Shown here: in pieces, positions 36,227-44,632 of the stretch
Layout: the number at the start of each line of letters is the position of its first letter
Position numbering within the stretch: the first letter of the stretch is position 1
Assembly (NCBI RefSeq): GCF_046545555.1
Contig: NZ_JBHZTH010000001.1
Location: 1 to 64,000 of the forward strand
Reading direction: 5' to 3'
Origin: Winogradskyella sp046545555
GTDB taxonomy: Bacteria > Bacteroidota > Bacteroidia > Flavobacteriales > Flavobacteriaceae
DNA: 64,000 nucleotides
Notes under the pieces: model-generated
What the model saw: the letters and a program-made list of their open reading frames with translations, nothing else
What the model was told of the DNA's origin: nothing
The model's database searches: none
Position numbers and translations under genes: made by a program

Positions 36227-37245
36227 AATAAACCACCTTGAGTTGGTCCTTTTATTTTTCCAAGATGTTTATAAGCTTGCTCAGTAACTTCTCTACCTCT
36301 TGGAGTTCGCATTATAAAACCTTGCTGAATTAAAAATGGCTCATATACTTCTTCAATAGTTTCTGTACTTTCACTAACCGCAGTTGCTATAGTGCTTATT
36401 CCAACTGGTCCACCCTTAAATTTCTCAATTATGGTGTTAAGAATTTTATTATCCATCTCATCTAAACCATGAGCATCTACGTTAAGAGCTTCTAATGCAA
36501 ACTTGGCGATATTTATATCTATATTTCCATCTCCTTTTATCTGGGCAAAATCTCTTACACGTCTTAATAGAGCATTTGCTATACGAGGAGTTCCACGACT
36601 TCTTCCTGCAATTTCAATAGCTGCTTCCATAGAGATTGGAACATCTAATATTGAAGCACTTCTCTGCACAATTGTTGTAAGTAAGTCCGTTTTATAATAT
36701 TGTAAACGACTACTTATTCCAAATCTGGCTCGCATAGGAGCCGTTAACAAGCCTGAACGTGTCGTTGCACCAACTAATGTAAATGGATTTAAATTAATTT
36801 GAACTGTTCTGGCATTAGGGCCAGACTCTATCATAATATCTATTTTATAATCTTCCATTGCTGAATACAAATACTCTTCAACAATTGGGCTTAGCCGATG
36901 AATCTCATCTATAAATAATACATCTCGGTCTTCTAAATTAGTAAGTAATCCTGCTAAATCACCAGGTTTGTCTAAAACCGGTCCTGATGTTACTTTTATA
37001 CCAACTTCTAATTCATTGGCTAAAATGTGAGCCAATGTGGTCTTACCTAAACCTGGAGGTCCATGAAATAGTGTGTGATCTAATGCTTCACCTCTAAGAT
37101 TTGCAGCTTGAACAAACACCAACAAATTCTCTAAAACCTGATCTTGTCCTGTAAAATCTTCAAAAGTTAATGGTCTTAACTTTTTTTCGACATCAAGTTC
37201 TTCCGGGCTAAAATCTTCGTTGGATGGATTTAAGTTTTCATTCAT
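36223..37245 (-). CDS. ruvB: Holliday junction branch migration ATPase RuvB
   Basis: A 340-residue AAA+ motor of normal length. Walker A is GPPGLGKTT (62-70), Walker B DEIH (113-116), sensor 1 GATTRSG, and arginine-rich sensor 2 SRGTPRIANALLRRVRD. A C-terminal winged helix ends in the RTPRGREVTEQAYKHLG segment. It drives branch migration with RuvA. It is translationally coupled to queG by a 4-base overlap. Confidence 0.97.
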   Translation of the reverse strand: MNENLNPSNEDFSPEELDVEKKLRPLTFEDFTGQDQVLENLLVFVQAANLRGEALDHTLFHGPPGLGKTTLAHILANELEVGIKVTSGPVLDKPGDLAGLLTNLEDRDVLFIDEIHRLSPIVEEYLYSAMEDYKIDIMIESGPNARTVQINLNPFTLVGATTRSGLLTAPMRARFGISSRLQYYKTDLLTTIVQRSASILDVPISMEAAIEIAGRSRGTPRIANALLRRVRDFAQIKGDGNIDINIAKFALEALNVDAHGLDEMDNKILNTIIEKFKGGPVGISTIATAVSESTETIEEVYEPFLIQQGFIMRTPRGREVTEQAYKHLGKIKGPTQGGLF

Positions 37246-37294
37246 CTTTAGTATCTATGAAAATGGAAATCTTTTTTAATTAGTATTGATTACT

Positions 37295-37302
37295 CAAATA
37301 TA
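37295..37302 (-). promoter_or_regulatory. Putative -7 element for ruvB-queG, abutting the coxA terminator
   Basis: TATATTTG on the minus strand fits TAnnTTTG and lies 50 bases before the ruvB ATG. Its -33 region falls inside the stem of the terminator at 37307-37335. Confidence 0.45.
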
Positions 37303-37335
37303 ACGAAAAAGCCTTTCTGAAATAGAAAGGCTTTT
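37303..37335 (-). terminator. Rho-independent terminator of the act-cox operon
   Basis: AAAAGCCTTTCT (37307-37318) pairs with AGAAAGGCTTTT (37324-37335) in a 12-base-pair stem with a 5-base loop. On the minus strand it ends in a run of T. It lies 44 bases after the coxA stop. Confidence 0.88.
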
Positions 37336-37378
37336 GATATTATAAATCTCCTTTTAGAGATTAATATTTTCAATCGGT

Positions 37379-39175
37379 TTAATGTTGTAATTCTTCTTCA
37401 CCTTCATATAAAGGTACATTCTGTGGAACAAAATCAACATCATGCCCTGGCTTACTATAATCATATGGCCATCTGTATACATGAGGTATGTCACCTTCCC
37501 AGTTTCCATGTATATGTTTTACTTCAGTCGTCCATTCTAAAGTTGTAGACCTCCATGGATTCTTTTCTGCCTTTTTTCCATAAAAAATTGAGTATAAGAA
37601 ATTCCATAAAAATATTAACTGAGCAACACCAGCTGCTAAGGCGAAAATTGTAATTAATTGTTGCGTATCTATTGTATCGTCAAATAACGGAAAATTCGAG
37701 TTAGTATAATAGCGTCTTGGTAAACCTGCCATACCAATAAAATGCATAGGGAAAAACACCCCATAAGCACAAATTGCAGTCAACCAAAAATGAATATAAC
37801 CTAGATTTTTATTCATCATTCGACCAAACATTTTAGGAAACCAATGATAAACACCGGCAAATACACCGTATAGTGCAGAAATACCCATTACCAAGTGGAA
37901 GTGAGCAACTACAAAATATGTATCATGAACATTAATATCTAATGCACTATCACCTAAAATAATTCCTGTTAAACCACCTGTTATGAAAGTTGACACCAAA
38001 CCTATAGAAAATAACATCGCAGGATTGAGTTGCAAGTTTCCTTTCCAGAGGGTTGTAATATAGTTAAATGCCTTGACCGCAGACGGAATTGCAATTAACA
38101 ATGTTGTAAAAGTAAATACAGAACCTAAGAACGGGTTCATGCCTGAAATAAACATGTGGTGACCCCAAACTATTGTGGATAAAAATGCTATTGCCAAAAT
38201 TGACATTATCATAGCTCTGTAACCAAAAATAGGTTTTCTTGCGTTAGTAGCAATTACCTCAGATGTTATCCCTAAAGCTGGTAATAATACAATATATACT
38301 TCTGGGTGACCTAAAAACCAAAATAAATGCTCGTACAGCACTGGAGAGCCACCTTGATAATGTAATACTTCACCTTGTATAAATATATCAGATAAGAAGA
38401 AGGATGTTCCGAAGCTTCTATCCATTATTAACAATAATGCAGCTGACAATAATACTGGAAAGGATATCACACCAATTACAGCAGTTACGAAAAAAGCCCA
38501 TATGGTTAATGGCATTCTCGTCATTGACATACCTTTAGTACGTAAATTAATTACGGTTACAATATAGTTTAGAGATCCTAACAATGATGATGCAATAAAA
38601 ATAGCCATTGAAACTAACCACATTGTCATACCCGATCCTGATCCTGGTTGGGCCATTGGTAATGCAGAAAGCGGTGGGTAAATAGTCCAACCTGCCGCTG
38701 CTGGTCCTGACTCAACAAAGAAAGAAAGCACCATTAAAAGGCTAGATAAGAAAAATAACCAATAAGAAATCATATTAAGAAATCCTGAGGCCATATCTCT
38801 AGCACCTAATTGTAATGGAATTAACAAATTACTAAATGTACCACTCAAACCAGCGGTTAATACAAAGAATACCATTATAGTACCATGTATTGTAACTAAA
38901 GCAAGATATATATCTGCATCCATAACTCCATCAGGAGCCCATTTCCCTAAAAGTGCATCAAAAACAACATTTGGCTCTTCCGGCCATGCAATCTGCATTC
39001 TTATCATTAAGGACATCATTATTCCAATAATACCCATAACAATAACACCAGTTATTAAATACTGCTTAGCAATCATCTTATGATCCTGACTAAATATGTA
39101 TTTAGTTATGAAAGTTTCTTTATGATGATGTACGTCGTGGTCATCGTGACCGTGTGTATCTACTGTTGCTGACAT
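37379..39175 (-). CDS. ctaD: Cytochrome c oxidase subunit I
   Basis: A 598-residue haem-copper oxidase subunit with 12 or more membrane helices. Visible motifs are the haem ligand in LVTIHGTIMVFFVL, the CuB/crosslinked region WFLGHPEVYIVLLPALG, WGHHMFISGMNP and the haem ligand pair in VHDTYFVVAHFHLVMG. The N-terminus has a short His/Asp-rich stretch (HGHDDHDVHHH, about 8-18). It is the last gene of the act-cox operon, 35 bases after coxB. It reduces oxygen with electrons from subunit II and pumps protons. Confidence 0.97.
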   Translation of the reverse strand: MSATVDTHGHDDHDVHHHKETFITKYIFSQDHKMIAKQYLITGVIVMGIIGIMMSLMIRMQIAWPEEPNVVFDALLGKWAPDGVMDADIYLALVTIHGTIMVFFVLTAGLSGTFSNLLIPLQLGARDMASGFLNMISYWLFFLSSLLMVLSFFVESGPAAAGWTIYPPLSALPMAQPGSGSGMTMWLVSMAIFIASSLLGSLNYIVTVINLRTKGMSMTRMPLTIWAFFVTAVIGVISFPVLLSAALLLIMDRSFGTSFFLSDIFIQGEVLHYQGGSPVLYEHLFWFLGHPEVYIVLLPALGITSEVIATNARKPIFGYRAMIMSILAIAFLSTIVWGHHMFISGMNPFLGSVFTFTTLLIAIPSAVKAFNYITTLWKGNLQLNPAMLFSIGLVSTFITGGLTGIILGDSALDINVHDTYFVVAHFHLVMGISALYGVFAGVYHWFPKMFGRMMNKNLGYIHFWLTAICAYGVFFPMHFIGMAGLPRRYYTNSNFPLFDDTIDTQQLITIFALAAGVAQLIFLWNFLYSIFYGKKAEKNPWRSTTLEWTTEVKHIHGNWEGDIPHVYRWPYDYSKPGHDVDFVPQNVPLYEGEEELQH

Positions 39176-39210
39176 AATCTCTTTATCTATTTCTTAAAAT
39201 AATTTAATTC

Positions 39211-40275
39211 TTAATTTAACGAGTTGGCGAAAGTTTTTTGTTCTGACATCCAAGCGTCAAATTCTTCTTGAGTTTCCACAATAATTTTCATTTGCATATT
39301 GTAATGCGATCTTCCACAAATCTTATTACATAATAATAAATAATCAAATTCGTAAAGCTCTAAAGCCTCTTCTCCATCTGCAGTTAGCTCCTTACTTTTT
39401 TCTACTCTTATCTGGTTAATATTCATAACCTTCTCCTGAATATCAGGGTTCTGTCGCATTTCTTCAGTAGTTACTGAAGGTGTAAATCCAAATTGGGTTA
39501 CCATCCCAGGCACACAGTTCATTTGCGCTCTGAAATGAGGCATGTAAGCTGAGTGTAATACATCCTGAGAACGCATTTTAAATAATACTGGCCTTCCTTT
39601 AGGTAAATGAAGTTCTGTAACGATAACATCATCTTGTGCATTAGGATCATCTTCGGCTACACCTAGTATGTTCGCTCTGTCCAGATCAATTAATCTTACA
39701 TTAGCTTTTCCTAAAACATTATCATCACCACCATATCTGGCTTTCCAATTAAATTGCTGCGCATACAATTCTATTATCATTGGATCTTCTTCATCACTCA
39801 CATCCATTATATCATTCCATGTAAATAACCCATATAAAATTAAACCAGCAAGCACTATAACGGGTATAATTGTCCAGATGGCTTCTAATGTATTGTTATC
39901 TGCATAGAACAAGGCCTTCTTTCCTTTTTCACCTCTATACTTAAATGCGAAATAATGAAGTAAATATTGTGTTACAGTTTGCACAATAAATATTACAATC
40001 ATTGTAATAATCATTAAACTATCAATCTCTGGACCATGTTCTGAGGCTGAATTAGACATAAGAGGCAAATCCCCTAAATACCAAAAGCACAAAATAGTAA
40101 TGATATAGATGAATGCTAAGAACACCATCATCATGTAACCATTCAACTTATTATCCCTATCATCGGCTACTAGCGAACTTGAAGTACCAGCTTGAGCCAA
40201 ATCAAAAATCTTCACTAATTGCCATATGGCAATAGCTACAAAGAGTACAATTATAATCGTTAATAAAGCAGTCAT
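39211..40275 (-). CDS. ctaC: Cytochrome c oxidase subunit II (CuA)
   Basis: A 354-residue protein with three N-terminal hydrophobic segments (about 1-20, 46-68 and 90-112), then one more at about 135-155. The CuA cupredoxin domain follows: ligands in DVLHSAYMPHFRAQ and CNKICGRSHYNM (two Cys, His, Met). No haem c motif is fused, so electrons should come from complex III directly or from another cytochrome. It is 24 bases after actF. Confidence 0.95.
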   Translation of the reverse strand: MTALLTIIIVLFVAIAIWQLVKIFDLAQAGTSSSLVADDRDNKLNGYMMMVFLAFIYIITILCFWYLGDLPLMSNSASEHGPEIDSLMIITMIVIFIVQTVTQYLLHYFAFKYRGEKGKKALFYADNNTLEAIWTIIPVIVLAGLILYGLFTWNDIMDVSDEEDPMIIELYAQQFNWKARYGGDDNVLGKANVRLIDLDRANILGVAEDDPNAQDDVIVTELHLPKGRPVLFKMRSQDVLHSAYMPHFRAQMNCVPGMVTQFGFTPSVTTEEMRQNPDIQEKVMNINQIRVEKSKELTADGEEALELYEFDYLLLCNKICGRSHYNMQMKIIVETQEEFDAWMSEQKTFANSLN

Positions 40276-40299
40276 TATCGTTTCTGTTCTTTTTAATAA

Positions 40300-41694
40300 T
40301 TAATAATGGAAATGTTCACTTTCCTTCATAAATGGATTTCGCTTCGCTAATAATGGCGCTTTTCCTAAAGCTGTAAATACAAACAATAAGAAAATGCCAC
40401 CAAATAATAATATGGATCCAACTTCGGGTATACCAATAAACCATCTATCACCAACAGTTGCAGGCATAATCATATTAAATATATCTATGTAATGGCCACA
40501 AAGAATTACAATACCAGCCATAACGACAAACCAATTGATTCGCTTATAGTCACTATTCATTAATAATAATAGTGGGAAAATAAAATTCATAGCTAGCATT
40601 CCAAAAAATGGTAAGTTATAATCTTCAATACGTGTAACAAAATATGTTACTTCTTCAGGAATATTGGAATACCAAATAAGCATGAACTGTGAGAACCACA
40701 AGTATGTCCAGAAAATACTGATACCAAACATAAATTTAGCTAAATCGTGGATATGGCTGTCATTTACAAATTCTAGTAAACCTTTAGATTTTAAGTATAT
40801 TGTTACGATGGCTATAACTGTTATTCCACTTACAAACATACTTGCAAATACATACCATCCAAATAATGTACTAAACCAGTGAGGGTCAACACTCATTATC
40901 CAATCCCAAGACATCATTGACTCTGTGTAAATATAAAACACTAGGAAACCTGCTGAAATTCTAAAGTTCTTTTTAAAGTTTCTATTATCATCTGCTTCAT
41001 CTTGCGCTAAAGAGAATTTTCTTGAAAAATATCTGTATAAAGACCAACCACCTAAAAAGATGAAACCTCTGATCATAAACCCGGCTTTGTTTAACCAACC
41101 AGCTTTACCTTGAATAAGTTCATCGTGTGCAACAACGTCTGGATCCATCCAAATAAAAATGTGACTATCTGCAACATAAGCTATTGCCAATACTATTAAA
41201 CCACCAGGTAGGACGTAAGATGTTATTCCTTCCATTACTCTAAATAGAACTGGCGACCAACCTGCTTGCGCAGCATATTGTATGGCGTAAAATGCTAAGA
41301 CACCTAAAGCAATCATAAAGAAAAAGAACGCAGCAACATATAATGCTGAGTATGGTCTATTGTGAATTTGATGAAGAACGTGTTCTTCATGACTCATTTT
41401 ATGTCCTTCCTCTGCATGCTCTGCTCCATGAGCGTCTTCTCCATGAATTTGATCTGTGTGACTAGCTAATTCAGCATGAGATTCTGAATGTTCTTGTTCG
41501 GCATGTCCATCATCATGTGATTCTACCCCATGAACTTCTCCATGACCGTGATGCTCACTTGCTAGAAGCTCTTTAACGTCCTCAACATCTTCATATTTAT
41601 GAGAATCCATAAAGCCGTAAGCAACACCTAAAAGTCCTAAAACTATCATGACGATTGCTCCTATTCTTAATCGATTTGAAATTTTATATTCCAT
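40300..41694 (-). CDS. actF: Alternative complex III subunit ActF, with a histidine-rich loop
   Basis: A 464-residue membrane protein of the quinol:cytochrome c oxidoreductase family, with about ten helices. ActF and ActC are related NrfD-like subunits. Here the first helix (about 10-29) is followed by a loop (48-111) with 17 histidines mixed with Glu and Gly. The rest is regular, with WIWMDPDVV-like and SMMSWDWIMSVDPHWFSTLFGWYVFA segments. It lies 21 bases after actE and directly before oxidase subunit II. Confidence 0.93.
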   Translation of the reverse strand: MEYKISNRLRIGAIVMIVLGLLGVAYGFMDSHKYEDVEDVKELLASEHHGHGEVHGVESHDDGHAEQEHSESHAELASHTDQIHGEDAHGAEHAEEGHKMSHEEHVLHQIHNRPYSALYVAAFFFFMIALGVLAFYAIQYAAQAGWSPVLFRVMEGITSYVLPGGLIVLAIAYVADSHIFIWMDPDVVAHDELIQGKAGWLNKAGFMIRGFIFLGGWSLYRYFSRKFSLAQDEADDNRNFKKNFRISAGFLVFYIYTESMMSWDWIMSVDPHWFSTLFGWYVFASMFVSGITVIAIVTIYLKSKGLLEFVNDSHIHDLAKFMFGISIFWTYLWFSQFMLIWYSNIPEEVTYFVTRIEDYNLPFFGMLAMNFIFPLLLLMNSDYKRINWFVVMAGIVILCGHYIDIFNMIMPATVGDRWFIGIPEVGSILLFGGIFLLFVFTALGKAPLLAKRNPFMKESEHFHY

Positions 41695-41715
41695 TATATA
41701 ATCTTTATCTAAATC

Positions 41716-42321
41716 TTACTTTTCTAAATCTGCCTTTAGCTTTTCAACATAAGCCACAACCTGCCAACGCTCCTCTTCATTAAGCTGGTTTGCATAAGAG
41801 CCCATAGTATTCTTACCATAATATATAACATGATAAATACTACCAGTTGTAATTGCTCTTCCTGCATCATCATAACTTGGTACACCGAGTATCTTTTCTC
41901 TTTGCATTAATTTACCTTGTCCATCACCTTTTACACCATGGCAAATTGCACAATAAACTGTGTACAAAGGTCCTCCCTTGGCATAATCAATTCTAACCTT
42001 ATCTGAATCAGTGGCAACTGGCATTTCATCCAATGGAACAGCGTCTGCTAAAGGATTTTTTAAAGTTGCTTTTGCTAAATCATAACCTTCATTAGTATTT
42101 TCAATTTCGTAAGGCATAAAATCTCCTCTAGGAATTGTGCCTTCTGCTGGCAATTGCGCTTCAAAACCACTTGCAAAAGCATCTGATTCTTGATAGGCTT
42201 CGTACCCAACAGATTCATACATGTTAGGCATATATTGATAGTTTGGTCTTGAATTCTTTTTGCAAGACACTAAGCCTACCAACATTACTAATACTACGAT
42301 ATATTTTAAGGATGTCTTCAT
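41716..42321 (-). CDS. actE: Alternative complex III subunit ActE, monohaem cytochrome c lipoprotein
   Basis: I prefer the ATG at 42321 (MKTSLKYIVVLVMLVGLVSC), which gives a clean lipoprotein signal; an ATG at 42333 in frame overlaps actD by 11 bases. The single haem site is CAICH, with a likely Met ligand in NTMGSYANQL. The fold is a class I cytochrome c at about 120-200. In known complexes ActE is the exit or side haem carrier next to ActA, on the outer face of the inner membrane. Confidence 0.93.
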   Translation of the reverse strand: MKTSLKYIVVLVMLVGLVSCKKNSRPNYQYMPNMYESVGYEAYQESDAFASGFEAQLPAEGTIPRGDFMPYEIENTNEGYDLAKATLKNPLADAVPLDEMPVATDSDKVRIDYAKGGPLYTVYCAICHGVKGDGQGKLMQREKILGVPSYDDAGRAITTGSIYHVIYYGKNTMGSYANQLNEEERWQVVAYVEKLKADLEK

Positions 42322-42322
42322 A

Positions 42323-42862
42323 TTAATGTGCATCTTCTTCTTTATCTACAATATTTATTTCAACAGCTCCTGTTTCTTGTAATAATGACGTTAATTCGTT
42401 TTCATTATTATGCAATGCTATTTCCATTAAGAAATGGTCATCTGTTGTTCTTGGGTCTGGGTTTTCAGCCTTTTTAAATGGCCACATTCTACTTCTTAAG
42501 TAAAATGTTATTACCATTAAGTGAGCTGCAAAAAATACAGTAAGCTCAAACATTATTGGTACAAAAGCTGGCATGTTTTCTAAGTAACTAAAACTTGGCT
42601 TACCACCAATATCTTGAGGCCAATCTTTAATCATTATAAAATTCATCATCACAATTGCAACTGTTAAACCAACACAACCATACATAAATGCCGTTATCGC
42701 TAATCGTGTAGGTGCTAAGCCCATTACCTTATCTAATCCATGAACTGGAAAAGGCGTGTATATTTCTTCTATATGATGTTTTTCTGCCTTTACTTTTTTT
42801 ACGGCTGACATTAATACATCATCATCTGTATAAATAGCATGAATTACTTTCGAAGCTTCCAT
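42323..42862 (-). CDS. actD: Alternative complex III subunit ActD
   Basis: A 179-residue DUF3341 protein with a soluble N-terminal domain (about 1-55, ending HGLDKVMGLAPTRL) and two membrane helices (about 57-77 and 100-122). A motif with acidic and proline residues follows (KAENPDPRTTDDHFLMEI). It carries no cofactor and packs beside ActC and ActF in known structures. Spacing to actC is 8 bases. Confidence 0.93.
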   Translation of the reverse strand: MEASKVIHAIYTDDDVLMSAVKKVKAEKHHIEEIYTPFPVHGLDKVMGLAPTRLAITAFMYGCVGLTVAIVMMNFIMIKDWPQDIGGKPSFSYLENMPAFVPIMFELTVFFAAHLMVITFYLRSRMWPFKKAENPDPRTTDDHFLMEIALHNNENELTSLLQETGAVEINIVDKEEDAH

Positions 42863-42870
42863 AAACTATA

Positions 42871-44607
42871 TTAGTTATTTAATAAATTTTTAGCTTGCCC
42901 TGCCCAATCATCTCTTTCTGCTCTTCCTGGGAAAGAACCTGTAATTGAATCTAACAAATCATATTCTGTTTTCGTCATCTTACTTACTTGCAAGAATGTA
43001 TAAATACCAATGCTGTTAAGAACATCTTCCATCTTTGGTCCAACACCACTAATCCTTTTTAAATCATCAGCAGTTTCAGTATTTGAATCAAACGACCCTA
43101 TAGTACCTAAAAGATTGTTTACTTTTTCATTGCTATTATCTGGTAATGCCCCCTTTACAGATGCCGTTATACTTGGTGCAACATTAGAAGTTCTTGTATC
43201 TGAACCAGTACCAACTAAACTATCCCCTCTTTCTCTAATTTTCTTATAACGCTCACCAGATGATTTTAAAATAGTTTTAACTTCTGCTTGCGCTATAACT
43301 GGGAATGTACGTGAGTACAATAAGAATAGCACAAAGAAGAAACCTATAGTTCCTATGAATATTCCTATATCCACAAATGTAGGAGAGAACATTGTCCAAG
43401 ATGATGGTAAATAATCTCTATGTAATGAAGTAACGATAATTACAAAACGTTCAAACCACATTCCAATATTTACAACAATAGAAATAAAGAATGAGAACAT
43501 AATACTAGTTCTAAGTTTCTTAAACCACATAAATTGCGGAGAAAATACATTACAACACATCATAGACCAGTATGCCCACCAGTAAGGACCAGTTGCTCTA
43601 TTTAAGAATGCATATTGCTCATATTCTACGCCAGAATACCATGCTATAAATAGCTCTGTAATATATGCCACACCTACAATAGAACCTGTAAGCATTATTA
43701 CAATATTCATTAATTCTATATGCTGTACAGTAATATAATCCTCAAGATTACACACTTTTCTCATAATAATAAGTAAGGTGTTTACCATGGCAAACCCAGA
43801 GAAAATTGCGCCTGCTACAAAGTAAGGCGGAAATATAGTTGTATGCCAGCCAGGAATAACAGATGTTGCGAAATCAAATGATACAATAGTATGAACAGAC
43901 AGTACTAGAGGCGTTGCTAAACCAGCAAGTACTAAAGATACTTCTTCAAAACGCTGCCAATCTTTAGCTCTACCAGACCAACCAAAACTTAATAAGGAAT
44001 AAATTTTCTTTTGGAACGGTCTAACAGCTCTGTCCCTAATCATTGCAAAATCTGGTAATAAACCAGTCCACCAAAACACTAATGACACAGATAAATACGT
44101 AGAAATTGCGAATACATCCCAAAGCAATGGCGAATTAAAGTTTACCCACAACGAACCAAATTGGTTTGGTATTGGTAACACCCAATATGCCAGCCATGGT
44201 CGACCCATGTGAATAATTGGAAATAAACCTGCTTGAACAACCGAGAATATTGTCATGGCCTCCGCAGAACGGTTAATTGCCATTCTCCATTTTTGACGGA
44301 AAAGTAAAAGTACCGCAGAGATTAAAGTTCCTGCGTGACCGATACCAACCCACCAAACAAAGTTAGTAATATCCCAAGCCCAGTTTACAGTCTTATTAAG
44401 ACCCCAAACTCCAATACCAGTAGATATTGTGTAAATAATACAACCTATTCCCCAAAGGAACGCAACCAACGCTATACTGAAAACAATCCACCATGCTTTG
44501 TTGGCTTTGCCTTCAACTGGTCTAGCTACATCAACAGTAACATCGTGATACGATTTTTCTCCAGTTACTAAAGGTCTTCTAATAGGTGCTTCGTAATGAG
44601 ACGCCAT
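42871..44607 (-). CDS. actC: Alternative complex III subunit ActC (NrfD-like) with a C-terminal HhH-type extension
   Basis: A 578-residue protein. Residues about 40-450 are the ten-helix NrfD/PsrC-type quinol-binding core (HAGTLISAVLLLFRQKWR; MNIVIMLTGSIVGVAYITE; GPYWWAYWSMMCCNV). After a linker of about 60 residues (Ser/Asn/Thr-rich) comes a helix-hairpin-helix-like module at 514-578, with ISGVGPKMEDVLNSIGIYT. A plain NrfD core would be about 460 residues, so this is an added domain. The core takes quinol and passes electrons to the ActB clusters. The module's role is unknown. Confidence 0.92.
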   Translation of the reverse strand: MASHYEAPIRRPLVTGEKSYHDVTVDVARPVEGKANKAWWIVFSIALVAFLWGIGCIIYTISTGIGVWGLNKTVNWAWDITNFVWWVGIGHAGTLISAVLLLFRQKWRMAINRSAEAMTIFSVVQAGLFPIIHMGRPWLAYWVLPIPNQFGSLWVNFNSPLLWDVFAISTYLSVSLVFWWTGLLPDFAMIRDRAVRPFQKKIYSLLSFGWSGRAKDWQRFEEVSLVLAGLATPLVLSVHTIVSFDFATSVIPGWHTTIFPPYFVAGAIFSGFAMVNTLLIIMRKVCNLEDYITVQHIELMNIVIMLTGSIVGVAYITELFIAWYSGVEYEQYAFLNRATGPYWWAYWSMMCCNVFSPQFMWFKKLRTSIMFSFFISIVVNIGMWFERFVIIVTSLHRDYLPSSWTMFSPTFVDIGIFIGTIGFFFVLFLLYSRTFPVIAQAEVKTILKSSGERYKKIRERGDSLVGTGSDTRTSNVAPSITASVKGALPDNSNEKVNNLLGTIGSFDSNTETADDLKRISGVGPKMEDVLNSIGIYTFLQVSKMTKTEYDLLDSITGSFPGRAERDDWAGQAKNLLNN

Positions 44608-44632
44608 AATTATATACTTGTTTCTTTATTAT

